This document shows positions 23,109-34,661 of a stretch of DNA of 64,000 nucleotides, piece by piece. The notes below the pieces were generated by a model. The model had not been told where the DNA came from, ran no database searches, and saw only the letters and a program-made list of their open reading frames with translations. Source of the DNA: Azorinus chamasolen (lineage: Eukaryota > Mollusca > Bivalvia > Cardiida > Solecurtidae); the NCBI GenBank assembly GCA_963576725.1, contig OY755241.1, positions 53,137,955-53,201,954 of the forward strand, in the 5' to 3' direction. The first letter of the stretch is position 1, and each line of letters opens with the position of its first letter. The position numbers and the translations under genes were made by a program.

Positions 23109-23756
23109 GTGCATATCAAAGTTTATATCTATAATTATTGGCCCTTTCGCAGTCTATCATTCGAAAAACAAAAGTAGTTTGCAGTTTGTTCTCCGAATAA
23201 TTAAATGGCAAAAAAACTATTGATTCACCGTAATAAGTTTCAAGACCTTGTAGACATAAAGCGTATCGATCAATAACATCTATCGAAACATCCATGATCA
23301 TTTTGCAGCCCCTCATTCGAATAACGAAATAGTTCACAGTTCGACCTCTAAATAACGAAATGGTCAAAATATCCTAAACCTATGCAGTGATGATATTCCA
23401 GAAGTTATAGACCAATATCATCTCCGACTATTTTAAACATACACGAATTTTATTCCAAAAATCCGCATACTATACAGTTACACATTAAAATGAAGGGAAG
23501 TGTCTTATAATGTTCCTCCCGTTCGAATAAGTTTTCACTTATGAGCTGGAACCTTTTAGTTCACTATAGAAATATATAACATGATAAACAAGGGCAATGA
23601 CATCATGCCTCTGGCTGGAAAAGCAATTACCAACTTTCAAACTCATGCATGATATAAGGATCCTTTATCTGATCGAATGAAGCAAAATGTATACACCATA
23701 TGTTGTTCGTTGTAGAATAACGGCTCGTTGTGGCGTGTTGCCAAGCTATAGTATAT
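23109..23756. other. Spacer with ATTCGAATAACGAAATnGT repeat remnants
   Basis: Words such as CATTCGAATAACGAAATAGT mark the same old dispersed element as at 14616-14830. An 83-codon minus-strand frame at 23116-23367 is not coding by any domain or splice evidence. Confidence 0.4.
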
Positions 23757-23975
23757 TTATATTCTGAAAATAGGTGATCCCTCGAAAGCAAAAGAAGAAA
23801 TGAAAAAAGAGAAAATTGCAGACTCGGTTTTATTGATCTTTTCATGAGTAGTAATTTAAAATGCAATACTACTCACGCCCCTAGCACCGGCTTAAGCAAT
23901 ATTCAATTTTCAAAACTAATAACATTAAAACTTATGATCCCGAAGGACCAGAAAATATAACAACACTGAGATTGT
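23757..23975 (+). repeat. S repeat, diverged partial copy
   Basis: ATTCTGAAAATAGGTGATCC, AAATTGCAGACTCGGTTTTA, CACCGGCTTAAGCAATATTC and CGAAGGACCAGAAAATATAA. The terminal section is missing. Confidence 0.75.
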
Positions 23976-24202
23976 ATACAGTGATTATACAATGATTTAG
24001 GATCCGACGTTTTTTTAATTATTTGATATATTAGAAAGCCTATTATTATAACAATATGTTTAAGATAAATGAAACAATATAAGGATAACGAGCTTCACTT
24101 AATGCACTGCAGTTATAACATGCCTTTGTGTGAAGTGTCTGAGCATTAAAAATACGATGTTCTATTCACGCATAGCTGATGGTGCTTTAAAAGGATCTCA
24201 TA

Positions 24203-24845
24203 GATTCAGAATTTATATTCTTCACAAAAGCGAGTGTTAAATGCGTGTGTGGCGACTGTAAAACGTCGCCCTTTCTTTATTCTTAGTGGTGATATATTGT
24301 CTGGTCATTCGTAGGGGTGTAACGATTGATCGACTTATCCCGATAGCGGCTGCCTCGATGTCAATGCATCGATCCAGAAATAAGAAACCAATACTATTGC
24401 CGATAGTGAAACAAACATTGCGATAGTTACGATAGTTTAACTATGCAATTTTAAAGATAAAAAGCTCCTAAATTTCTCCCAAACGATGCATTAATATTTC
24501 CGTGATTCGTCCCTTTGTCTACGAAACTAACAATATGGCGGAATGAAATGTCGATTTGGTTGGAAATGGTTACGGTTCAAATTACAACAACAATGACTTC
24601 CGTTTTCATCTAGTAGGTTGCGATTTTATAGTAATAACTTATTAATGACTCATTCGGGATCATGAATTTCAAAACTTATAGTTATAAAACATGAATATTG
24701 CTTACAGAGTACTAGAGCTTTAGTAGCGCTGCACATTTTTAATCAATGCTCATGAAAAGACTAAATAAAACAGAGTTTGCAACATTCTCTTATCACATTG
24801 CTGATTTTGCTTTCATGGGAGCTTCTATTATACATTATTACAGAT
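24203..24845 (-). repeat. S repeat (reversed) split by a 360-bp insertion
   Basis: The S unit in minus orientation occupies 24203-24288 (GTGTGGCGACTGTAAAACGTC on the plus strand) and resumes at 24651-24845 (GGGATCATGAATTTCAAAAC). The inserted segment, about 24289-24650, begins near TAGGGGTGTAACGATTGATC and has CGATAGTnACGATAG-like words, reminiscent of hAT termini. A matching right end was not found. Confidence 0.6.
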
Positions 24846-24919
24846 GTTTAAATCAATGTTAAGCTTCATGTTCTAGTTTTTTGATTTCATGTTCGACCCC
24901 GAACAGAGGAATAAAACAA

Positions 24920-25885
24920 AACTTCTGGTCTTGCTCAGAAGTCTGCGAATAACTAACCTTTCTTCTGGATAACATATTTGTATCTTATGGAAATGCTATA
25001 TACCGTCAGGAAATTGGTATTTCTATGGGTACGAATGGTGCACCACTGGTCGCCGAAATGTTTTTGTACTACATGTACCATGAAAGAGATTCCAAGTTAA
25101 GTTTGAACCCGAAATCACAAGAAGATGCTATAAAAAGCCACCAATGAGACTTCTATATATTTGGATATTTTAGCTTAGATAACTCTTTCTCTAATGTTTG
25201 GATCCTACTATTTACCCAAAAAGAATTCAAATTGAATAAAGCTAACCCTTCCGACACTTATGCAGCTTTTCTTGATCTAGACCTTAACATGTACAATGGA
25301 ATGGTGCCTTCTAAACTTTATGACAAAAGAGACGAAACGAAAAAGAGACGATTTTGATTTTGATTTTGTAAATGTTCCTCACCTTGACGAATATGTTCCC
25401 CGTGTCTCACCTTATGGGGTTTAAATGTCTTAATTCATTTGTTTCGCTAGAGCATATTTTTCTGCAGACTTTTTTAACTGTCCAAATCTCATTGTAACAG
25501 AAATGCTGCTTAAGGAAGAATATAGATATCATAGACTAAGATAAACATTTTCTAAATTTTATTATTGAAAGCTCTCACTTATCCTGTATACTGTAATCTT
25601 AAGGCGCTCCTGCGACATGGTATTTCACATCCTGAAATGTTTGGTGATGTGATTTACAAACTTCGTAAAATTATTGGACATACCCATATTCTCAGTTTGT
25701 TCATCAAACATTTTAAAAATCATTAAAAGGGGATATGTTCCAATAATACTACAGCATACTGCATGCCTGCCTGTCAACCCTTGTACAGTTTGTACATTTG
25801 CTGTTTCATTGTTGTGACACTTTTCTGGAGGCTGTTTGTTTTGTATGTGATGTTTCCTGCATGACTTATATTTGTACTTTCATCG
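24920..25885 (+). mobile_element. Penelope-like family B, decayed RT copy on the plus strand
   Basis: Plus-strand frames give CSEVCE, then LLDNIFVSYGNAIYRQ, IGISMGTNGAPLVAEMFLYY and HERDSKLSLNPKSQEDA, then after frameshifts FKLNKANPSDTYAAFLDLD, YDKRDE and HGISHPEMFGDVIYKLRKI. It ends in HTACLPVNPCTV and the family terminal sequence CCTGCATGACTTATATTTGT. Numerous indels and stops show long inactivity. It is the opposite orientation to the other RT copies here. Confidence 0.75.
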
Positions 25886-27670
25886 TTGATTCAAAATTCA
25901 TATCAATAGTACCATTTCACAGTGCACCATTGGAAAAATGACATTGTTCGTAAAACAATCTATAATTGCACAGTGATGATAACGAACGCACTGTCTATCT
26001 GAATTATTGATTTTGTTTAGATTTAAGGTGTATAACAATGTTTTGATATACTATTTGGCAGTCATACTATTATATAATTTCGCCGTTTGACCATCGAACA
26101 ACAAAATAGAGAATGCTACAAATGTGCAGTGTTGATATTCAAGACACTATTTAAACCGAATGATTGTTGATTTAAAGTATATATCCATAATGCGTGACCC
26201 TTTACATGCTTAGTAATTTTGTCTGCAATAATAGTCGTCTGCTTTTAATCTGAAAACTTTGCTCCGATTTATTTAAAAAAATATTGTCAAAGTTTCATAT
26301 GGGTTTGATCCTGATAAGACACACAGTATGTATGTGTGTGTCTGTGTGTTTTCAACATCTTATTTCCCCCTAGACGAATGGTGAAATGGATTGTTAATTG
26401 CGTGCAAGCAAGCCAGCTGCTTGTCAAATAATCAAACAAATCCGAAATGACATTTAGCCCTGTCGGTGTTGGCAACGAATCACTATTGTTCTTTGCAAGC
26501 AGTGTAAACCCAAATGAGGGGCTCCTAGAGGAGGTCTTTCATAGGGTATGCACTGTTTATCATGTTATATTTTTCTTTAAACAATCCCTGAACATTCGTA
26601 GTAGGTTTGACCTGTACGAATTTTGGAGTCTCAGCATTAAAGAGTAAACCAGACAACAACTGCAATGTAGGAATAACTACGAGAACATTGTAATTGTGAG
26701 TAATCAGGTAACGAAAAGACATGTTTTGCGTTCGGGGGAAACGTATGAAAGAAAATCAAGGTAAACACATTTTGATACGACCGCCAAAAAGAGGTGCATT
26801 TCTATTTCTTAAATATAGGACGCATTTAAGACTGTAAGCTTCAGCCAGAGTTATCGACATTGCATTGTACGTAGATTAAGCAACAATCTGCTTTAAAAGG
26901 CATTTATGTTGATTCATATTCAGCGAAACGAAAACCTTTCTAACATATAAACTTGTTTTACCAAAATATTTACAAGGTAAAAGCTTGTTTTATTTATTTT
27001 TGTTATACCTCAATATATCCTTCAATGCAAAACTCCCATAGACCTAAAATGTTATCTTATGATATATCACTCTCAGAATGAGCTTCCAGATGATATATCA
27101 GGATAGATCACCCTCAGAATGAGCTTCCAGGTGAACATATCCGTTTCAAAACTTCAGATTTAACATCATCTCTGCTATCACCACCGACTCCAAAATGTAT
27201 GTTTATTGAATTCTCTCTCGCTCTCATGTCTTACATCACTCAAATATTCTTCTTTCATTCTCTCCCGAATTTCTCTCTCGTCTTACCAACCTACATAATT
27301 CTATCGCATTTATTGTATTTTATGGCATGTACTGCAGTCGGGAGAATGCATGCTAATGCATACATGACGGCGTTGTGCTCATGGCGTCATTTGATGACGT
27401 CATCACTTTTGGAATAACAACTCAATGTTGCGTGATGCCGGATCAACATTATTCTCTTTGATTTTATGGCTGAGTGCATACATATACCAAAAATGTGACG
27501 TGTATTTTGACATGATTATCTTTGATAAAGGTTCGTAGTGGTCGAAATATTAGATACGAGCTATTTCAGTATTTCTATATCTTAATTCCCTTTTTGGAAT
27601 ATTATCTTCATTGATAATTTCTTTTAATTTTAAAATTAACTAATATTGTACTTCTAAAGTTTTTCGGTTT
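25886..27670. other. Spacer, mostly unassigned
   Basis: Small features only: a fragment of the ACGAAATnG repeat (26070-26150), a degraded palindromic-MITE piece near 26445-26650 (GGGCTCCTAGAGGAG tip), and a roughly 60-base duplication at 27055-27132 (GATATATCA..CTCAGAATGAGCTTCCAG twice). No exon in phase with the Ig-like gene was found, though one could be missed. Confidence 0.4.
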
Positions 27671-27676
27671 AATAAA

Positions 27677-27823
27677 ATAATTAACACATAGCTGTCGGGA
27701 TGATAGAGGGTATTGTCAGCCCTTGAACTGGCATATTTACCCCACGGCTGCGCCTCGGGGTAAATATACCAATGCTCGGGCTGACAATATCCTCTATCAC
27801 CCCGACAGCCATGTGTTAATTAT
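27677..27823. mobile_element. Palindromic MITE beside the first Ig-gene exon
   Basis: The left arm TAATTAACACATAGCTGTCG and the right arm CGACAGCCATGTGTTAATTA are inverted repeats extending about 45 bases with few mismatches. The centre is a second short hairpin (TACCCCACGGC..GCCTCGGGGTA). No transposase is present. It lies inside intron 1, about 80 bases beyond the splice donor of the signal-peptide exon on that gene's strand. Confidence 0.75.
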
Positions 27824-27900
27824 ATAATATATACTTTTTGTACGTATATGCTACCTTCCTAAACGTTTACAGTATGTTAATATTCGAGTAATTAGTTTAC

Positions 27901-27955
27901 CTTGGAATGCAAAAAGGATAACAAGCAGGAAACATCGACCCCCAAAAATCATCAT
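27901..27955 (-). CDS. Predicted first coding exon (signal peptide) of the Ig-like protein gene
   Basis: On the minus strand two consecutive ATGs (27955 and 27952) open an 18-codon stretch with a short polar head and a hydrophobic core (CFLLVILFAF), a textbook signal peptide. It ends at CCAAG|GTAAAC (donor GT at 27900-27899) with one base over, that is phase 1. The three downstream exons on this strand are all phase 1-1, so any of them would join in frame. A TATATAATTTT sequence lies about 30 bases upstream of the ATG. The link to the 12896-13237 exon, about 14.7 kb away, is inferred from strand, phase and topology; intermediate exons may exist. Confidence 0.5.
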
Positions 27956-28212
27956 GGTGGTCTGTATCCTTGGTCTGTTAAAATTATATATCCAGCAATC
28001 TACAAAACTTCCCTCAACTAATGGCGAGGTTTATACACGTTTAAACATTAAGAACATAGGCCACATTTATGTAAAGAGGGTGTACACGTTACTTCCGCAT
28101 TATCATATTTTACTGTAATAGGAAGTATAAATAGATTTTACGCACTGAACCCCAAATATTTATCAACGGGTTTTCAAAACATGTTTAGGTATGTCAGGGT
28201 AAAGCTGAATAT

Positions 28213-28465
28213 TGACAATCTAATTGATCCACAGTAACCTTGCTCTAGAACAAGAACTCTAATAAAGAAACAATCTAATCGACATACAGTAAAAGTCCTC
28301 TAAACCAGAATTTTAGTAAAGAAACAATTTAATCGATCTACAGTAAAACTCCCCTAAACCAGAATTTTAATAAAAATTAAACTAACTGCTCTACATCTCT
28401 AAAGACCTAAATCTAATCGATCTACAGTGAAATTTCTCTTAAGCAAAATTCTAATAAAGAAAACG
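28213..28465. repeat. Minisatellite, about 55-bp unit, 4 to 5 copies
   Basis: CAATCTAATCGATCTACAGTAAAA followed by a CTCTAAACCAGAATTTTAATAAAGAAA variant recurs at about 28216, 28271, 28325 and 28408. It sits 260 to 500 bases upstream of the predicted Ig-gene start on that strand. Confidence 0.7.
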
Positions 28466-28654
28466 TTAGAGTCTTTTAGGCGGGTGGCTGCAATATGCAG
28501 AGTGAAAGCCACGCAGAAAGTTTCAAGAGGAGCAAACATTCACGAAGCTGCCACATGTATCCAAGGTCGGTATATCTACTGAATTTAACGTAGGGTTTAG
28601 AGAGGGTGACTTTGAGACAGGTTTGAGGTTATGACGTCCCTAAACAAGTTTAAA

Positions 28655-28750
28655 CGCACAGTAGTGGTTTTGCCACTGACCGTTCCAATGCGGTACACGC
28701 TTTGTCACCCTCACTTTATGTCTATCTTGTGCCTTTGTGTTTTTGTAGTT
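28655..28750 (+). mobile_element. Penelope-like family A 3' fragment
   Basis: AGTGGTTTTGCCACTGACCG, TTCCAATGCGGTACACGCTT, TGTCACCCTCACTTTATGTC: the conserved hairpin module with a perfect AGTGG/CCACT stem. It is truncated after about 90 bases. Confidence 0.7.
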
Positions 28751-28765
28751 GGGGCATGACGAACA

Positions 28766-29069
28766 ATACAAACTTTGATGACCATTGGAAACAACGCCCT
28801 TACCCATAGGCCAGATATTTTGGTGTATGAGACTAAACGAGATGTTCATGGGATGACAGTTACTATACACTGGAACTCAACATCTGGCGTACAATTTGCA
28901 GAAAACTGTTCCTGCAAGAGTTCCCATGGCACAGAGTCAGTTTAGGATAATTGCAGCTAGGCAAATACAGACAGAACTAGGTTCTGATTCAGAGTCTTCA
29001 AGACATCATACAACAGAGGCATACACTGCATATCAACAGATCACCTCAGAGATCTACAAGCCTGAATGA
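28766..29069 (+). pseudogene. Coding remnant of unknown family, one frameshift
   Basis: Two overlapping plus-strand frames look protein-like. The first (to a stop near 28945) contains NNALTHRPDILVYETKRD and VHGMTVTIHWNSTSGVQF. The second, entered around 28900-28920, contains RVPMAQSQFRIIAARQIQTE, SDSESSRHHTTEAYTAYQQI and ends EIYKPE with a TGA at 29067-29069. A single one-base shift would connect them. It follows directly on a Penelope 3' fragment. I do not recognise the family; the composition suggests a real C-terminus of a host or transposon protein. Confidence 0.35.
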
Positions 29070-31869
29070 GTGTGTCCAAACATGATAGTTATGCTTTTCA
29101 TAAATCGCGTTCAATTGCAAATTCGAGTTCTGTCACAATTATAAATCTTTCAAACGTCTCGTTTAATCAAACGGAAAGAACACGTCAAACACTGCAATAC
29201 ATAACTCAAGTGAAGCATTACGTATCAAGTCTACACGCTCCCCAGTCTCAATATTACAACATAACTAGAACCTGTAACTTGTCTGTTATATTTCAGAACC
29301 TCATACCAATATAAGGCAATGGTAACATATAAAATTAAGTGACGTTTACCATGACAGTATAGGAATCAAACGTTGTCCTTGCAATGGTAGCTTCTTATCC
29401 CCACATATTCCCCATAAGGGTTGCGACACAGGGCTTCACATCATCCTCTGATCTTGCTGTGTGAGTTAGGTTAAGTTGCACATTTCACACTTTTAAGAGC
29501 TGTAGATAAGACGCGCAATATCAAAATATTTAATATTTCAGCCAAATCGCAATATTGTTGCTACCCAATAGAATTACATTAGAGAAGCGATTCTAATAAG
29601 TAGCATCAAGATATAGTTTGATGTAGAAATAAAAGAAAACAAAACATTAAACCGTTTTAGTAATGAAAACGAGTGCACTGTCATTTGCAAACAGTCCAGA
29701 CCCAGATCAGACTGTTCCTAGAGGAGCCCGCTGACCAAGCTCTGTGCTGTTTCTCATTCAGAATCATCTCGCATTATTTTCCTTCTCATACTATATGGAC
29801 TCTGTATTGATAAACAATGAAGGGTTATTCCACTCTGAAATTTCAGAGCGGAAAGGGTTAAATGTACCTCTTATCTACTGACCTGATATCTAGTGTACAA
29901 TATGCATCTGGTATCCTGTTCTTTGATATCCCTTTACTTCTTTCGTCAGTTGTTTCTGAATGGGATATTCTTACAGTATAAAGACTTAAATCCCAATGAC
30001 AATTTAGCTGAGATATGAAAATGCTGTGAAGTCCTGTTCCGTTAACCTTTTCCCTCATATTGACGGCTTTAAACGTCTTTGTAAATGCCACATTTTGAAA
30101 CTATTGTGATAAATGGAGCTGTAAGACGGGTGGCAGCGTAATGTAGGGCGAAAGTTATACAGAAAGCTTCCAAAGCAGCCATCTGTCTTAACACATTCCT
30201 TCCTAATGGCGCCTTTTGAGCCTCTGTAAAGGTCATTTTTAGCTCGTCTGTTTCGAAGAAATCACGAGCTATTGTCTTTATTCCAGCGTCCGTGTCGTCG
30301 TTGTCGTCCAAAAAGTTAACATTGACCATAACTTCTTCAATTTTTCATTTACAACCTTCATGTTTGGTATGCATGTTCATCTTAACAATGGCGACAGACG
30401 CGGTGCTCTTGTTAAATCTTGTGACGAAAAAGAGCATTTGCTGCATCAGGGCAAATCCTCTTTATATCACAATGGTTTCAAAACTACACAATTCTAACAT
30501 GTCTTTTTTCTATTAAATATTCATTTTCAGTAGATTTTTTCAAACAATAAACTATGAGGAAATGGGGTTAACCTTAAAGTCCTTCACTCATCCTTGGAAT
30601 TATCAAATATAATACTTAAAAATGATGTCAAATATAGCTCTAAAACATGGTGTAATAAAATATAATTGTGATGTAAGGCAAGGTAATCATAACTAACAGG
30701 GTAGTCGGTGCCGAGTGTAGTTACATGCATATTGTTGCATAAGCAATTTATCAAATTACAACATATAATTATATAAGATCAAGTGTAGCTGATAAATTAC
30801 AGCTATGAAGGTAACTACATGTAATTGTACGTAGAAATATGTGAATTGTCACATTTCCCTTTCAATTTTATTCAGAAAAGGGTAAATATGTCCCTTCCAT
30901 TGTACAAAACACAACAACAAAAAGCAACATAGATTTAATTATTTCGCCTAAAACTATGATTGTCTTAAACATTTGTCGTCTGCTCATTTTAATTTTCTTC
31001 TTTGTTCGTTTAAAACATAAGCATGGCACTAGACAGTTTAAATCTTGATCAGATTAAAAGTCATGTGATCACTACCTTCTTACGTATGAAATACGTCATC
31101 ATTTGGCTGGTGTATTTCCACTCGTTCTCGACACCAATCATACTTGCCGAGTTCAAATTATTTGCATAGGTAATGACAAATACGACATTGACATTGGTGA
31201 AAGAGTTAACGCATGATAATTACCTCATAAATATTATGTTACTTCTTCCTATTATTTTAAAGGGTTTTCATGACTGGCCATGAGTATGATCTATTTTGGC
31301 GATAAATAAGATTCGTCTGCATACAATGCAGTCTGCTGTAAATTTCAGAATGAACGTTCCTCTTCCATTTCTTCTCTTAAAATGTACGTTGTGTGTCAAA
31401 TAGAATTATTCGGCGTCTAATCTTGATCTTAACTGTTTGCAAAGGTAATCACATAGTCACTCGTTATAGCAAGCCCTGTGAGTGGCTTTCCGGCGGTTTG
31501 GGGTTAAAAACTATTTTTACGCATAATGCGCCGTCTGGTCAGAGCCTACACTGTTTGCTGATAGGAATTTCATATATAAAACAAAACGAAATTGAAAATT
31601 TAGGTCAGGCACTCCTTAGATAAAAAATGGACTAATCCAATATATAATCATGGAAGAATCCACTGGTCGCAAATGGGTTAAGAGAATCTATTGACCGAGT
31701 GCCAAACAGACTGGATCCTAATGTTTGCAAATATCAGTTATGTAGCCGTCCAAAATCTGGTTTCATAATTTTTAACTTTTGAAAACTCTGCGTTCATCAT
31801 ATTCAGTGTACAGTAGAGTAATATAACACTTCACTCCATAAATACCCCTTTCTGCGTATTTGATTTCAA
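29070..31869. other. Spacer with scattered MITE fragments
   Basis: Pieces of the palindromic MITE families occur at about 29690-29760 (CAGACTGTTCCTAGAGGAGC), 29845-29865, 30030-30120 and 30300-30590 (TCTTTTTCTATTAAATATTC, ATGGGGTTAA). A short inverted pair lies at 30715-30830. Open frames of 74 to 86 codons (29066-29314, 30069-30329 and others) have no domain. Confidence 0.4.
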
Positions 31870-32235
31870 ACCTCACATATGGAACAAGCATGATGAGTGG
31901 AAGCGTCATGCACAAGAGTCATAACTATAGCATCACTATATTTGGAGTTATTCCCCTTTTTCATATTTCCTTCTCCGGACAATAACTATTTATCTACTGG
32001 TTCAATTGGTTTGAAACGTCATACATGTATATGAAACAAGCATGATGAGAAGAGATTTCATGCACTACAAGGGCCATAACTCTATCATCGATATTTTGGA
32101 GTTATTCCCCTTTTTCATATTTTCTTGTCCGGACAATAACTCTTTATCTACTGGTTCAATTGATTTGAGACTTCACATATGGAATAGACAATGATGAGCG
32201 GAAGTATCTAGCATCATTATATTATTCCCTTTTGT
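31870..32235. repeat. Tandem repeat, about 160-bp unit, 2.3 copies
   Basis: CATATGGAACAAGCATGATGAG, GGAGTTATTCCCCTTTTTCA and CCGGACAATAACTATTTATC recur near 31878, 32030 and 32175. It is non-coding. Confidence 0.75.
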
Positions 32236-32429
32236 CATAGTTTTTTCTTATTATTCTTACAAATACCATTCAGGTTTGTCGTGTATATGCCATTGTCAAC
32301 TACACCAGGGGTGGGAGGGTCAGTGGAGATTTTTTTAATCCGGTGGGGAACACGTGTATTGCATAGCAATACAGCATTAACGTGTTCCCCTTTATTCTGA
32401 TTTTCGCACTCCAGCATATTAACAGTTTT

Positions 32430-32616
32430 TGTGTCAGCTGCAAGCAGGTGACACATGTGTTCCTCCGAACACTCTTGTTTAAGTGGTGCCTGGCCTAAAT
32501 TTTTAATTTCGTTTTGTTTTATATTGAAATTCCTATCAGCAAACAGTGTAGACTCTGATCGGACGCCGTATTATGCACTGTTTGCCTATGTCCCATATAT
32601 GGGATCGTGGCAGGCG
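32430..32616. mobile_element. Composite of two short dispersed repeats
   Basis: CAGGTGACACATGTGTTCCT with CCGAACACTCTTG matches, reversed, the repeat at 38915-38950. TTTTAATTTCGTTTTGTTTT with CAAACAGTGTAGACTCTGAT matches, reversed, sequence near 31540-31615. Both are MITE-like pieces without coding capacity. Confidence 0.5.
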
Positions 32617-32618
32617 CG

Positions 32619-32676
32619 GATTCGGGGGGGGGGGGGGAAGGGGGGGCAAATCCGGCTTACGCCCCCCCCCCCCCCT
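32619..32676. repeat. Poly-G and poly-C inverted tract
   Basis: A run of G interrupted by AA (about 14 G, AA, 7 G) is followed 17 bases later by a run of about 14 C. The two could pair as a hairpin, or the G side could form a quadruplex. Homopolymer length in an assembly is unreliable. Confidence 0.7.
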
Positions 32677-32722
32677 TAAAATTGCCAAAACATTTTTTTC
32701 AGTAATATTGTAGATCTATACA

Positions 32723-32860
32723 CAGTAAAACCGCTCTATAACGACCACTAAATTGTGTTAAGTAGTTGGTAATTGGATCAGGTGGCTGCTTAAAGCAATG
32801 TGAAAGTAAAACAGAACGCTCCCATAGGAGCGTTCTGTTTTACGTGCAGCTAGGCAAGCA
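32723..32860. mobile_element. Pogo-like MITE, right end missing
   Basis: CAGTAAAACCGCTCTATAAC begins the element. The central hairpin CAGAACGCTCCCATAGGAGC with its complement follows, and the match stops soon after GTTTTACGTGCAGC. The right terminal repeat is absent. Confidence 0.65.
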
Positions 32861-33129
32861 CCTACACGGGGGCATCGCAGTGTCTTACAGACACAATTTT
32901 CTAGTTTTAATATATAATTGTGTAGTTTTTAAACCAGTGTGACAAACAGAGAAGTTGCTCCTATTACACTTCTTTCAAAACTTTACTTTTACAGAGGTGT
33001 TAGTAATAGCAAAGACATATATACATACACATTATATATGTATTTGTCTCTGGTAATATACATACAAATGTATACATGTATATGTCTCTGATAATATATA
33101 TACAATATATAAATATATTCCTTTGAGTC

Positions 33130-33995
33130 AACACCTTGTTGGGACTTAGACTTTGACGCGCGTCAACCGCCTAGAATATTAGTAAGAAAAGAGCAAAAGC
33201 AATTAAAAGATCAGAATAGAAAATTGTTTGTTAAAAATAGTTAAAAACAGAGAGATATGTTCAATGTGGCTAATAGCCAGATCTAACTTGGGACCAGGCA
33301 AGGTGATAGTGTCAGATGGCAAAGCATTCCAGTGAACCACTGCTCTGGGGGAAAAAAGAAAACTTGTGGTAATCAGCTTAAGTTTGGATTGCCTGGAATG
33401 CCTGTGAATTTGAATTTGGAGACGGTCTAGTTAATGAGGTTACATATTTCGGTATTGGGATTGCTACTTGGTTATGCAAGATTTTGTAAAACATAGCTAA
33501 GCGTTGGTCAATGCGTCTAAGGTATGGACATCGCCACCCTAGAGAGATTAGCATGTCAGTTACAGAGGATGTGCGTTCGTAGTCCCTTTTGGTCCAGCGA
33601 GCCTCTCTCCTCTGCACTGCTTCAAGTTGTTCTATGAGAGTGGTACTTGCGCGCGCGCGTGTGTGTGTGTGTGTGTGGGGGGGGGTGCAGACGGTTGAAC
33701 AGTTGTGGTCTTACCAGAGTCTTGTATGCTAACGAGTTGAGTTGTTCCGATCGGGTGGACATTGATGTTTTGTCGTAGGAATCCAAGTGTCTGATTTGCT
33801 TTCTTTGTGATGTTATCAATGTGTGTATGCCATGAGAGAAATATTGAGTTGGTATATGTATCTTACGCTTTGTGATGTGTATTACCTGGCACTTTGATAG
33901 ATTGAACGCCAGATCCCATGTCTGTTCCCAATCTTCGAGTTTGTTAAGATCTTGCTGTAGGAATCTTGAGTGGGGGGATACTGAGAGTGATATGT
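33130..33995 (-). pseudogene. LINE ORF2 3' fragment (RT thumb to C-terminus)
   Basis: The minus strand reads LQQDLNKLEDWEQTWDLAFN and LSKCQVIHITKR (RT thumb style), then a frame change, LAYKTLVRPQL, then RREARWTKRDYERTSSVTDM and RRIDQRLAMFYKILHNQVAI, and lastly AVVHWNALPSDTI with a stop near 33203. This is the usual order at the end of a Jockey/CR1/L2-type LINE. The open frame is interrupted by an expanded CG/GT and G tract at about 33650-33687. The 3' UTR ends near 33130. It is 5'-truncated at about 33995. Confidence 0.7.
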
Positions 33996-34661
33996 AGATA
34001 GCTGTATGTCTCTGGTAATAGGAATTTTAAATGAATTTAAATACAGATTAAATGATTCGTTAATAAATGGAAATATAGTTTGAACAAAACAGTTACTGTG
34101 CGGGAATAACTTACGAATATAATCACTTAAACTTGCGACATTTTAGACAAAATGGGTGTGCATTTAGTTCCGTACCAGTCGTTCTACTCTTTCGTATTTC
34201 GATATGTTCCATGTATGTTCGCATTACTAAATAACATTTTGTTCTAGAAAAAAAAAACAGTGACAAAAACATTTATTATTTATTCATAAATGCCTTAAAA
34301 CCGTCCAATTATTTGTTTTAAATGGTCCATACAGTATTATTTCAACCGATATGGGATGTGTTTTTATTATCTTATTTTTTTAAAAAAACAAAAACAAAGG
34401 TGTTATTTTATCATCATCATCATCATCTACTATTAACTAATGAATTATTATTATTAAATATTATGATGTTTATAATCACAATAATGATAATAGATAGATT
34501 TCGGTAAAAAGTGTACATGGCATGGCAAAACATAATTCAGACAACATATAAAAAGACATGTAATGCGCACTAGAAACCAAGGATAACACAAAAAAGGAAA
34601 CTATTTTCCTTATTTCTAGTTTGGTCCTTTAAATAATTTAAATATGATAGAATAAAATTCT
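33996..34661. other. Spacer with simple repeats
   Basis: Holds a short ATC trinucleotide run at 34410-34428 and an ATT/TAA-rich stretch to 34500. No exon or element is assigned. Confidence 0.5.
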
